64,000 nt of DNA, from the NCBI GenBank assembly GCA_964543525.1, contig CAZIYW010000001.1:1-64000 (forward strand), read 5' to 3'. Shown here in pieces: positions 44,229 through 53,249 of this stretch (position 1 is its first letter; the number at the start of each line of letters is the position of its first letter). This stretch comes from CBDVBE01 sp964543525 (GTDB taxonomy: Bacteria; Fibrobacterota; Chitinivibrionia; Chitinivibrionales; JANQEN01). Made by a program: the position numbers and the translations under genes. The notes under the pieces are model-generated. The model ran no database searches and was not told the origin of the DNA. It was given only the letters and a program-made list of their open reading frames with translations.

Positions 44229-45395
44229 ATGAAAAACAATATTGAAATACAAACTATCTGCAAGGATGTGCTTACATACGCCAACGCGAATCATTATTCC
44301 GGTTATAATAAATTTGACGGACTCACCAGCCCTCTTACAAAACTATTAAGCTTTAACAATAAATGGGGGCGCCTGTTCTGGAGTCAGGTGGTTATGCGCT
44401 CACCTTTCAATATTCGTCCGTTACTGGGGATAAAAAAATCACGAAATCCCAAAGGCATTGCTCTTTTTGCGTGGGCATATCTCAATATGTTTGAGACTAC
44501 GGAAAATGAGGAATTCCTGGAAAACGCAAAAGCATTACTTGACTGGTTGATGAGCAATCAATCACCCGGGTTCGACAACCCATGTTGGGGATATCAATAT
44601 CCATGGCAGGATATCGGATTCTACGCGCCGGCTAATTATCCAAATCGCATAGTGACCTTTTTTGTCTGTAGAGCCTTTTTAAAGGGATACGCAATTACAA
44701 GTAACCCCGTCTATCTGGAGATTGTCAGGAAATCAACAAACTTTATTATCAATACACCAAAGATACTGTTTGAATCTGATACTATGAAATGTTTAAGTTA
44801 TGTACCGAGCGACAAAATAAACTGGGTTGTTATGGATGTGAACGCTTTGAGTTCTGTTATTCTGGCACTTGTTGCAAAGGAGACTGATGATAATTTCCTG
44901 AAAAACGAAGCCAAAAAGCTCATTCATTACGTGGTGGATAAACAGACAGAGTACGGCGCGTGGTATTATTCGCATCCTCCCAAAGCCTCGCACATCAAAC
45001 ACGATAATTACCATACCGGTTATATCGTTGATGCTCTACAGGATTATATGGAGGCAACCGGTGACCTGGAATATGAAGAGGTGCATGAAAGAGGATTGCG
45101 GTTTTACGCCGACAATCTTTTCTTAAAAAACGGAGCGCCGAAATGGATGAGTGATAAAGAGTACCCCTTTGATATTCATGGCGCTGCACAGGGAATAATA
45201 ACCTTTTCCCGGCACCCCGCGTACCATGACCTTGCTGAAAAAATTCTGAGCTGGACAATCGATAATTTGTATAATCCGGTTGGTTATTTTTATTACCAGA
45301 AGCGTAAATGGTATACGAAAAAGTTTACATTAATGCGATGGTGTAACGCGTGGATGGCGCTTGCTTTAACAAATCGGGTAATAAGCCGTAAATAA
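44229..45395 (+). CDS. Alpha/alpha-barrel protein of polysaccharide loci
   Basis: 388 residues, all-helical with repeated helix pairs and aromatic clusters (NPCWGYQYPWQDIGFYAP, AWYYSHPP, HDNYHTGYIVDALQ). This pattern fits an (alpha/alpha)6 toroid as in six-hairpin glycosidases and the C-terminal part of glucuronyl C5-epimerases. Similar proteins in capsule or exopolysaccharide clusters are often mislabelled as aminolevulinate dehydratase-related. No signal peptide. It may bind, modify or cleave a glycan; catalytic acids cannot be assigned. First gene of the rightward series. Confidence 0.6.
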   Translation: MKNNIEIQTICKDVLTYANANHYSGYNKFDGLTSPLTKLLSFNNKWGRLFWSQVVMRSPFNIRPLLGIKKSRNPKGIALFAWAYLNMFETTENEEFLENAKALLDWLMSNQSPGFDNPCWGYQYPWQDIGFYAPANYPNRIVTFFVCRAFLKGYAITSNPVYLEIVRKSTNFIINTPKILFESDTMKCLSYVPSDKINWVVMDVNALSSVILALVAKETDDNFLKNEAKKLIHYVVDKQTEYGAWYYSHPPKASHIKHDNYHTGYIVDALQDYMEATGDLEYEEVHERGLRFYADNLFLKNGAPKWMSDKEYPFDIHGAAQGIITFSRHPAYHDLAEKILSWTIDNLYNPVGYFYYQKRKWYTKKFTLMRWCNAWMALALTNRVISRK

Positions 45396-45402
45396 GGTAC
45401 CT

Positions 45403-46479
45403 ATGAGAATTATTGCTATTGCGGGAATGATTGATGCAAAACTTGAGTCAAAGATTCTTCCCCTTCAGGAATTGTCCTCAGTGTCACGTATCTATCTGGT
45501 TAGAAGAAAAAAGTATTGCGGGAAAAAAATATTCTGTTATTCACCTCCTTTCAAAAATATTTTCACGGCTGAAATTTATCGATTTATTACACTTTTTTAT
45601 CTATGCCTTTTCCGAAGGCCTGATATGATAATTGCGTTCGGAACAGTTATGCACGGGATCTATGCCTATATTGCATCAAAAATATTTAACCTGTTCTGTG
45701 TGCAACTGGTGTTAGGGAAAAACGATCTCGGTACAAGCATAAAAAAAAGGCATTTCGCTCAACCAATATTATTCCATGTAATTAAATCGGGAGATGCCAT
45801 CATTGTTCGCGGTGAAAATACAAGAAATATATTGACAAATGGAGGTATTCCGGGAAGCAAAATAGGTATTATACCCAATCTCTTCGATTTTTCCTTATTC
45901 AAAAAAGATGAGACAATAGAAAAAAAATATGACCTGGTATACACTGGTATACTTGAAGAATATAAAAGAATCGATCTGCTCTTGCATATTGTAGCCCTCT
46001 TGAAAAAGGATAATCCTGACATCTCTCTGGCTGTTGCGGGGGACGGCTCACAAAAGAACTCTATTCTGAAATTGATTATTAAACTCGAACTTCAGGAGAA
46101 TGTGTTTCTTTTAGGGACACTATCACAAAAAAATATCTCCCTGGTATTAAACCAGTCAAAAATATTTGTAATGACTTCTCAGGGTGAAGGCCTGCCAATG
46201 GCAATGCTTGAAGCAATGAGCTGCGGGCTCCCTGTTTTAGTTCCTGATGATGCTGATATACCAACGCACATAATGAATGGGGAAAACGGTTACTTAATAA
46301 AAATCGGCGACATTCACGGGTATACGGAGAAAATTAATTTACTATTGCAGGATTCATCTTTATATCATAGAATCAGTCTGACGGCAGTTAATGCAATGCG
46401 TTTAAAGGAAAAAGAATATTCACTTGAAAATTTGAAAAATGCATGGCAGGAAGTATTGGCATTATCCTGTAAGGATTAA
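45403..46479 (+). CDS. Family 4 glycosyltransferase
   Basis: 358 residues, 7 bases after the previous stop, with AAGGT before the ATG. GT-B fold: the C-terminal domain begins near DLVYTGILEEYKRIDLLL and has GDGSQKN, LGTLSQKNI and the donor-binding GEGLPMAMLEAMSCGLPVL followed by NGENGYLI. It transfers a sugar from a nucleotide donor in the cytoplasm, with retention. Neighbours indicate assembly of a lipid-linked oligosaccharide. Confidence 0.85.
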   Translation: MRIIAIAGMIDAKLESKILPLQELSSVSRIYLVRRKKYCGKKIFCYSPPFKNIFTAEIYRFITLFYLCLFRRPDMIIAFGTVMHGIYAYIASKIFNLFCVQLVLGKNDLGTSIKKRHFAQPILFHVIKSGDAIIVRGENTRNILTNGGIPGSKIGIIPNLFDFSLFKKDETIEKKYDLVYTGILEEYKRIDLLLHIVALLKKDNPDISLAVAGDGSQKNSILKLIIKLELQENVFLLGTLSQKNISLVLNQSKIFVMTSQGEGLPMAMLEAMSCGLPVLVPDDADIPTHIMNGENGYLIKIGDIHGYTEKINLLLQDSSLYHRISLTAVNAMRLKEKEYSLENLKNAWQEVLALSCKD

Positions 46480-46484
46480 TAACA

Positions 46485-48374
46485 GTGTGTGGAATTTGCG
46501 GCTATATAAATAATAATAATCTCGGGGCAAAACGGAACAACATCCTCGAGCAGATGACCGGCACATTAATACACCGCGGCCCCGACGAGGACGGCCTTTA
46601 TGTTGATAAAACAGCAGCACTTGGCATGCGTCGGCTTAAAATAATCGATCTTTCAACCGGGAGCCAGCCGATATTCAATGAAGATAAAAGCATTGTTACT
46701 GTCTTTAACGGGGAAATTTATAACTACCGGGATATCCGTAAAGATCTCGAGAAATCCGGCCATTCATTTTATACAAATACCGACACCGAAGTTATTGTAC
46801 ACGCATATGAAGCATACGGAGAAGAATGTGTAAATAAATTCAATGGAATGTTCGCTATTGCTCTCTGGGATATAAAAGCTCAGAAACTGATACTTTTTCG
46901 CGATCGCCTTGGAATAAAACCACTCTATTATTGCCAAATTAAAAATGACCTGATTTTTGGTTCAGAGATCAAGGCCATCCTCAAATATCCGGGTTTAAAA
47001 GCAGACATTGATAATGAAATGGCTGCAGCATACTTCGCTTTACGTTATGTACCTGCTCCCTGGTCAATTTACAAGCAGATTCAAAAAGTATTGCCGGGAA
47101 CAATGCTTATTTGGAAGAATGGAGACATAAAACAGAAAAAATACTGGCGTATTTCATTCACCGGTAAAAACTATTATCCTTTCGAGAAAGCAGTCGAAAA
47201 ATTCGAAGAACTCTTTTCTCAATCCGTTCAACGGCGAATGGTCAGTGATGTCCCGCTTGGCGGATTTTTAAGCGGCGGGATAGATTCATCGCTTGTTGCA
47301 CGGGAGATGCGGTTGCACAGTACTAATGTCAATACCTTTAATGTAAAATTCGGCCCGGGCTATTTTGATGAAACCGCCTATGCGATAATGGCTGCAAAGG
47401 CAATCGGCACTAATCATGAAGTGCTGAACCTGGGGATGAATCTGGAAGAGATTTTACCGAAAATCGCATATTATTTTGACGAGCCTTTCGCTGACCCTGC
47501 AGCCTTACCGGCATTCGGCATGTCCCAAAAAGCAAGGGAAAAAGTAACCGTCGTGCTCACCGGTGACGGCGGTGATGAAGTATTCGGCGGCTATGAGCGT
47601 TACATTTCCGAGCTCTGGGCACAGAAAGTAAGACTCCTTCCAGCATATCTCAGAAACGGTATCATTAAAAAAGCTCTGGATATTCTCAGGCTGTCAGGTT
47701 TAGCACGGAACAGGACAAGACATCTGCTGGAACGCTCTCTCCTGAAAATGGAACGATTGAATCTTCAGCCCGACCAGCGATATATACAGCATTTTTACAC
47801 CTTTACCTGGGCTGAACAACAAAAATTGTGGCACAAAGACGCATTGCCTGAAAATGACAGGGTAAAAGATTATTTTACTCAAACACTGAACGAAGGGGGC
47901 TCAGATTTTCTTAACAAGCGTTTCTTTCTAGATTTGAACACCTGGCTTCCCGATCAGATGCTGGTAAAAATAGACCGGATGACTATGGCCCATGGTCTTG
48001 AAGCACGGGTTCCTTTTCTTGATCATGAACTGGTGGAATTTGCCTGCGGATTACCGAGTCAGTATAAAACAGGTTTTTTTGTATTAAAAAAGCTGCTTCG
48101 GCATGCAGCCGCAGGTGTCCTGCCGGAGAAGATAACGAAAAGGCCGAAACATGGTTTTGCCGTACCTTTGGACAATCTTCTTCGTACGACTTGGAAAGAA
48201 ATTTTTCACAATACCATGAACACCTGTCAATCAAAGAATAATAATTTATTTAATTTTCGATATGTCAATATCATATTTCAGGAGCACTTAAAAGGATACT
48301 ACAATCATGGAGATAAACTATACTCATTATTAATGTGGTTTTTTAGCAATTGTTGTTTACATTATGAAGCGTAA
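46485..48374 (+). CDS. asnB: Glutamine-dependent asparagine synthase-type amidotransferase (first copy)
   Basis: 629 residues from GTG 46485 (AAGGA nine bases upstream), leaving Cys2 as the glutaminase nucleophile (MCGICGYI). HRGPDEDG (30-37) and NGEIYNY complete the glutaminase site; the synthetase half has the PP-loop SGGIDSS (263-269) and TGDGGDE. In polysaccharide loci such enzymes amidate uronic acids or act in exosortase-linked systems rather than making free asparagine. Its sequence resembles the latter type, but no exosortase is in the window. The next gene starts inside its last codons. Confidence 0.9.
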   Translation: MCGICGYINNNNLGAKRNNILEQMTGTLIHRGPDEDGLYVDKTAALGMRRLKIIDLSTGSQPIFNEDKSIVTVFNGEIYNYRDIRKDLEKSGHSFYTNTDTEVIVHAYEAYGEECVNKFNGMFAIALWDIKAQKLILFRDRLGIKPLYYCQIKNDLIFGSEIKAILKYPGLKADIDNEMAAAYFALRYVPAPWSIYKQIQKVLPGTMLIWKNGDIKQKKYWRISFTGKNYYPFEKAVEKFEELFSQSVQRRMVSDVPLGGFLSGGIDSSLVAREMRLHSTNVNTFNVKFGPGYFDETAYAIMAAKAIGTNHEVLNLGMNLEEILPKIAYYFDEPFADPAALPAFGMSQKAREKVTVVLTGDGGDEVFGGYERYISELWAQKVRLLPAYLRNGIIKKALDILRLSGLARNRTRHLLERSLLKMERLNLQPDQRYIQHFYTFTWAEQQKLWHKDALPENDRVKDYFTQTLNEGGSDFLNKRFFLDLNTWLPDQMLVKIDRMTMAHGLEARVPFLDHELVEFACGLPSQYKTGFFVLKKLLRHAAAGVLPEKITKRPKHGFAVPLDNLLRTTWKEIFHNTMNTCQSKNNNLFNFRYVNIIFQEHLKGYYNHGDKLYSLLMWFFSNCCLHYEA

Positions 48375-49458
48375 AATGCTTGAATATATCTGTTGTCCTG
48401 AATGCAGAGGGGAACTCGAGCTCCTGGAAAAAGAACTCGAACTCTCAGGATCGAACAGTGACATTGTCAATGGTTTACTTACCTGCGGCAGATGCGGCCT
48501 GTTTCCAATTATAAACGCTATTCCCAGGCTCCTACCTAAAAAATATCTCCCTGACTACTTATTCGCATTTTATCCTGAATGGCTGGAAAAATGCAAATTG
48601 AATAATTATACTGTTAACAAATCAAGTGAAGAAATTAACACGGTAAAAACACTACTCAGTTTTTCGTTTGAGTGGAGCACCTACAACACCAATTACGATT
48701 TCTGGCAGAAAGAATTCAATATATTTACCCGGCCGTGGAATAATAAACAATTTACCGGCAAAGTAATAGCGGATTTTGGTTGCGGTATGGGGCGATATAC
48801 TTCAGTGGCATGCAGACGAGGCGGTGAAATTATAGCTATGGATTTAAGTAATGCTATAGAAAGCGCCTATAATAATTGTAAAGAATTTAATAATTTCCAT
48901 GCTGTTCAGGGAGATATATGTAACCCACCGGTAAAAGAAAAAATACTGGACATGTATTATAGTCTGGGCGTTTTACACCACATTCCACAGGGTGCACAGT
49001 ACGGTTTAAAAAGCCTTCTACCGCTGCTTAAGTTTAAAGGAGAAATGCTCGTGTGGCTTTATGGAACAACAAGAGGTGATAAAAGATTCCATCCGGGAAA
49101 ATTAGGCAGGTCATTAATTAAAAAATTACCTCTAAAACTAATAAATGTTTTCAGCTGGATGTATGCGATACTTGTTTATCTGTTCTTTAAAATACCCGCG
49201 CATCTTCTCACTGTGGTTGGTTTATCAAAGATAGCCGGAAAAATACCATTTCCCACATGGAGAAAATATTCGTTAAAAGCAATCGCCTGTAACGTATTTG
49301 ACATTTATGCAACACCGGTTGAGTATGGCTACAATAAGGAAGAAATTGAACAGATGATGAAGGAGGCCGGATATTGTAATATTAAAGTTGAAGCTGTTGA
49401 TACTTCTTTCAGAGAACGGGCAAGCTGGATTGGTATAGGAAACCGACAACCTATATGA
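48364..49458 (+). CDS. SAM methyltransferase with Trm112-like zinc motif
   Basis: 364 residues; its start overlaps asnB by 11 bases (ATG 48376 is an alternative). Residues 1-60 form a Trm112-like zinc ribbon: CPEC (C11, C14) and CGRC (C41, C44), then FPIINAIPRLLP. A class I SAM domain follows: VIADFGCGMGRY, IAMDLS, and LGVLHHIP. This domain pair is frequent in glycan and natural-product clusters, where it methylates sugars. A+T content rises from about here. Confidence 0.82.
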   Translation: MKRKMLEYICCPECRGELELLEKELELSGSNSDIVNGLLTCGRCGLFPIINAIPRLLPKKYLPDYLFAFYPEWLEKCKLNNYTVNKSSEEINTVKTLLSFSFEWSTYNTNYDFWQKEFNIFTRPWNNKQFTGKVIADFGCGMGRYTSVACRRGGEIIAMDLSNAIESAYNNCKEFNNFHAVQGDICNPPVKEKILDMYYSLGVLHHIPQGAQYGLKSLLPLLKFKGEMLVWLYGTTRGDKRFHPGKLGRSLIKKLPLKLINVFSWMYAILVYLFFKIPAHLLTVVGLSKIAGKIPFPTWRKYSLKAIACNVFDIYATPVEYGYNKEEIEQMMKEAGYCNIKVEAVDTSFRERASWIGIGNRQPI

Positions 49459-49483
49459 AAAAACTGAACATTAGAAGGTAAAC

Positions 49484-50968
49484 ATGATAATAGAATCCAA
49501 TAAAAAGATTGTTAATCGCCAAATAATAGAGAATTACCTGCCATCATTCTCATTAAATGGTAGAAAACGTATTGTTTTAATTGAGACACCTTCCTCAATT
49601 CGTCCAATTGCTCGAAATATTTTTTATAGGCCAAATGCATCTAAATACAGAATAGGCCACGATATTGTGCCTAATATAACTAGCCCTCCTTATGATGTAG
49701 CGCTTCTTGCTACTTATCTATTGTCTATGGAATATGACGCGGTAGTATTAGATGCAAATGCAATTCCTTTTTCTCTAGAGGAAATTACTTCGTGGATTTT
49801 AAAGACACGACCAGATTTTGTAATAATTCATGCATCAGATAATACGTTTTTAGAGGATCTTGCTTTAACAGCTTTTATTGAAGGTATTGGGATTCCTTGT
49901 ATTTATTGGGATGAGATTTTGGCACCATATAGAATTCCCTTTATTAGAGATAATTTTCGTTTTGTCAAAAGGATATTAGGTGAAGAACCGGAACTTAATA
50001 TTACAAAATTGCTCCAATCTGAAAATAATCATGGATTAATCTGTCTTAATGGCGGCTCTGGAATTGATTTAAATTCTCTCCCAACAATCAATTTTAATCT
50101 TTTACCTATGGGCCGATACACAAAGTGGGGTAAAAGATTCTGGCAAACATTTCTGATGCGTGGATGTGCGTGGGGAAAATGCACATATTGTCTTCAAGCG
50201 CGTGAAAGTCGGCAAAAAAATTACAGGGTAAGAAATATTGAACACCTTGGTAAGGAATTGAATCTAGCTATTAATAATTATGGGGTTGAACACGTTTCTT
50301 TTCTTTCTTATGAAATAAATCCTAGCTTGCATTACTTCGAACAATTGATTGCTCTAATGTCCTCATATAAAGCAGTAACATGGGAGGGATTTATTAGGGC
50401 CGATCATTTCAATCCTCAAATGATATCTAAGGCAAGAAAGTCAGGTTGTGTTGAATTGTATATAGGAGTAGAAAATGTTAATTCATCAATAATAAAAGGA
50501 ACAAAAAAAGATATTGTATTGAATAATGTAAAAAAACTGTTCCATCTCTGCAACAGAGCTGGTATAAGAGCCACTGCCATGGTGGTAATTGGTACACCTG
50601 AGGAAACCGAAGATACAATAAAAGAGACTATTAAATTTCTTAAAACGGTTAATCCGTGGGCTGTGGTACCTGCATATTTAAGAGTTTTTCCTGGTACACC
50701 TATTGAGAAAATAATAAACAAAGATAAAATCGAATATGATTATCTCCAAGAACTAATTGAAACCAAAGGGCGTGAAACCGGAGTTGAGCCTGGATTTATA
50801 AATAATAATATTCCACGAGAAAAATTACAGCATCTCTATTTCCAGTTAAAAGGTATTGGGAAAAATAAATTACAATGGTATTTAGCCTATATTAACGGAT
50901 TTTTTCGACAAAAGCGCCTCATTGAAGAAGTACTAGTAAGACTATTAAAACTCACAGGTAAAGTATAG
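49484..50968 (+). CDS. B12-binding-like radical SAM protein with CX4CX2C cluster motif
   Basis: 494 residues; AGAAGG precedes the ATG. Residues 28-165 look like a Rossmann-type B12-binding domain (SPPYDVALLATYLLS, DAVVLDANA), but the cobalt-ligand DxHxxG is not there. The radical SAM centre is RGCAWGKCTYC (C228, C233, C236), a CX4CX2C spacing instead of CX3CX2C, followed by QARESRQKNYRVRN. Later FIRADHF and GVENVNS fit the B12-radical SAM barrel. Relatives do methylation, ring changes or C-C bond formation. The gene is markedly AT-rich. Substrate unknown. Confidence 0.78.
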   Translation: MIIESNKKIVNRQIIENYLPSFSLNGRKRIVLIETPSSIRPIARNIFYRPNASKYRIGHDIVPNITSPPYDVALLATYLLSMEYDAVVLDANAIPFSLEEITSWILKTRPDFVIIHASDNTFLEDLALTAFIEGIGIPCIYWDEILAPYRIPFIRDNFRFVKRILGEEPELNITKLLQSENNHGLICLNGGSGIDLNSLPTINFNLLPMGRYTKWGKRFWQTFLMRGCAWGKCTYCLQARESRQKNYRVRNIEHLGKELNLAINNYGVEHVSFLSYEINPSLHYFEQLIALMSSYKAVTWEGFIRADHFNPQMISKARKSGCVELYIGVENVNSSIIKGTKKDIVLNNVKKLFHLCNRAGIRATAMVVIGTPEETEDTIKETIKFLKTVNPWAVVPAYLRVFPGTPIEKIINKDKIEYDYLQELIETKGRETGVEPGFINNNIPREKLQHLYFQLKGIGKNKLQWYLAYINGFFRQKRLIEEVLVRLLKLTGKV

Positions 50969-50973
50969 GAAAA

Positions 50974-52131
50974 ATGAATAAGAGACTTAATATACTTTTA
51001 TGTCAGATAGTTGATGCCGATCCGGAAAAAGGTATAGCACAGATACCTTACGCAGAATTATTGTGTAATGCATTATCAGAGGCTGGAAACAATGTACAGC
51101 TACTAATCCGAAAAGGAACCAAAAAAAGATTTACTTTAATCAACAATAACACAGAAATTATTGAAGCCGATATTCCAAATTTCCGCTTCTTTAATATTGG
51201 AATAATCATAAAATATTTTCAATTGTTGTTTTTTATCAAGCAGATACTAAATGAAAAAAAAATCGATATATTTCATTTAGTGAATTCTCATCCAAGTTTT
51301 CTATTTTGGGGATGTGCAGTTCCTTCATCAAAGTTTGCCATGACAATGCATAATGCTAAATTCAGATTTGGAGAAGGAGTATCAATAGCCAATTGCATTA
51401 TTGAACATTATCAAGCTTTTAAAGCCGCACGGATTTTTACAGGTGGTATACAGGAAAAAGAAACAGCGCATAACAGGTTTAAAATAACAGTACCGAATAT
51501 CTCAAAAAAGCTTGTGGTAAGCCATATGGGTGCTTTCGATTATTTTTCAAATGATAATAGCAATGTTACCCTTGAAAAAAACACTTCCCCGCCTACAGCC
51601 GCTTTTTTTGGAAGAATTGTCCCATATAAGGGACTCAAATACTTAAAAGAAGCATGGAAAATGGTTAAGCATAAAATCCCCAATGCAAAATTGATCATAA
51701 TTGGTCCGGGTAATGATGGTGGACTACAGTTGGAAAGGATGGATGGAATTGAATTTCATAACAGGTATGTACCAGATGATGAAGCCGCTCGATTACTAAG
51801 TCAAGTTGATGTTTTCGTCTTACCGTATGTTCAGGGATCACAAACCACAGTAATTAGTATCGCTCATTCATTGAGCAAACCAGTAATTTGTTCTGATGTA
51901 GGTTCATTCGCAGAATTACTTGGAAATGGAGGTACTCTCGTTCCTCCATGTGACGCCAAAGCACTATATAATGCTTTAGTTGCTTATTTACAGGACAGAA
52001 AACTTGCAGAACGTATCGGCAAGAAAGGGAAAGAATATACGGAAAAGAATTTTTCCTGGAATCGCATTGCTCAAATTCATAATAATGTATACAATGAAAT
52101 AGTAAGTATCAACAACAAATCCTTCAAATAA
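50974..52131 (+). CDS. Family 4 glycosyltransferase
   Basis: 385 residues, 5 bases after the previous stop, with AGGAAAA before the ATG. GT-B fold: the C-terminal domain starts near FFGRIVPYKGLKYLKEA, with LIIIGPGNDGG and the donor site region VDVFVLPYVQGSQTTVISIA; the usual second glutamate in the E-x7-E motif appears replaced (SQTTVIS), as in some GT4 branches. Probably adds one sugar of the repeat unit in the cytoplasm. AT-rich like its neighbours. Confidence 0.82.
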   Translation: MNKRLNILLCQIVDADPEKGIAQIPYAELLCNALSEAGNNVQLLIRKGTKKRFTLINNNTEIIEADIPNFRFFNIGIIIKYFQLLFFIKQILNEKKIDIFHLVNSHPSFLFWGCAVPSSKFAMTMHNAKFRFGEGVSIANCIIEHYQAFKAARIFTGGIQEKETAHNRFKITVPNISKKLVVSHMGAFDYFSNDNSNVTLEKNTSPPTAAFFGRIVPYKGLKYLKEAWKMVKHKIPNAKLIIIGPGNDGGLQLERMDGIEFHNRYVPDDEAARLLSQVDVFVLPYVQGSQTTVISIAHSLSKPVICSDVGSFAELLGNGGTLVPPCDAKALYNALVAYLQDRKLAERIGKKGKEYTEKNFSWNRIAQIHNNVYNEIVSINNKSFK

Positions 52132-52173
52132 GGAAATTTTAATAACTATACCAAAACCAAGGCAGATATTAAA

Positions 52174-53238
52174 ATGTATTCGATAAAAATTTTTTCCAGA
52201 TTAAAAAGAGCTTTTCTTTTTCACTCTTTTCCTGAAGCACTTAGGCCATACAGAGCTTCTTTATTACTTACAAAAAAATGTAACCTTAAATGTTTGATGT
52301 GCAGTTTTGCCGATCCTGATTATTATAAAAACAGAAACGATCTATCAACCGATGAATGGATTACAATAATTGATCAGCTCTACGCATTTGGAATAAAAGA
52401 TTTAAACTTCCAAGGCGGTGAGTGTTTATTACGGACGGATATTGATGAATTAATTTCGTACGCAAAAAATAATTTGCATGCTTTTACTACACTAACAACT
52501 AACGGCATATTATTAAAAAAGAAAAAAAAGGTACTGGAGAACATAGATCGTCTTATTGTCTCAATTGATTCATTATTACCAGAAACACATGATATGATAA
52601 GAGGCAGGACCGGTCTTTTGGATATGGTTTTAGAAAATATTTCTGAAATTAAAGATATCCCCGGCAGAATTAATATAGCATCAATTATACATAAATTAAA
52701 TCTTGATAATCTGGATTTATTAATGGACTATGCTGTAAAAAACGGTTTCGAAATCAGTTTTACTCCCATTGCGGAAGATACAGTAGAAAACTCTGCCCGT
52801 TATGTAGAAAATCTAAACCCATATTCAGACGGTTCAAATACTATCCAGGAAATAAAATTGAAGAGACTATTAAGGAGGCGTTATTCGCCAACCAATTTTA
52901 AAAGGGTTCAGTTTATTCTAGATCGTGGAAACAAAATTAAGAATCAACAATTAACTAACATTACAGTAAGACCTTGTAATGCAATGAATAATTTCTTACT
53001 AGTTATGTTCGACGGGCTTGTTTATCCTTGTTGTGGCAATATGCCGCAGACAGGCGATTTAAAAAAGGACAACATTAATACCCTTTGGAACTCTGATTCT
53101 TACAGAAAATTACGGAGAGCATCAAGAAAAGGAGATCATCCCATCTGTCGAAAATGCATGCACATTGAAACAGAATACCTATTTCCGGAAATATTTGAAG
53201 AGTTAATTGCCCGGCTTACGGGATGCAAAGGTATCTAA
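52174..53238 (+). CDS. Radical SAM/SPASM-like protein (second)
   Basis: 354 residues. Radical SAM motif CNLKCLMC (C36, C40, C43) and GGECLLRTDI, where GGE helps bind SAM. The C-terminus carries extra cysteines (RPCNAMNN, YPCCGNMP, ICRKCMHI), a SPASM or twitch-like auxiliary iron-sulphur site. SPASM enzymes often modify peptides or sugars. Similar proteins in surface-glycan clusters have no proven reaction. Last gene of the rightward half; it meets the flippase gene head-on with only 11 bases between stops. Confidence 0.82.
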   Translation: MYSIKIFSRLKRAFLFHSFPEALRPYRASLLLTKKCNLKCLMCSFADPDYYKNRNDLSTDEWITIIDQLYAFGIKDLNFQGGECLLRTDIDELISYAKNNLHAFTTLTTNGILLKKKKKVLENIDRLIVSIDSLLPETHDMIRGRTGLLDMVLENISEIKDIPGRINIASIIHKLNLDNLDLLMDYAVKNGFEISFTPIAEDTVENSARYVENLNPYSDGSNTIQEIKLKRLLRRRYSPTNFKRVQFILDRGNKIKNQQLTNITVRPCNAMNNFLLVMFDGLVYPCCGNMPQTGDLKKDNINTLWNSDSYRKLRRASRKGDHPICRKCMHIETEYLFPEIFEELIARLTGCKGI

Positions 53239-53249
53239 TGCTGGTTTTA

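Noticed and set aside
46485..48374. Exosortase/PEP-CTERM system suggested by the AsnB type
   Set aside because: No exosortase or PEP-CTERM protein is in the window; only the similarity of the amidotransferase points that way.
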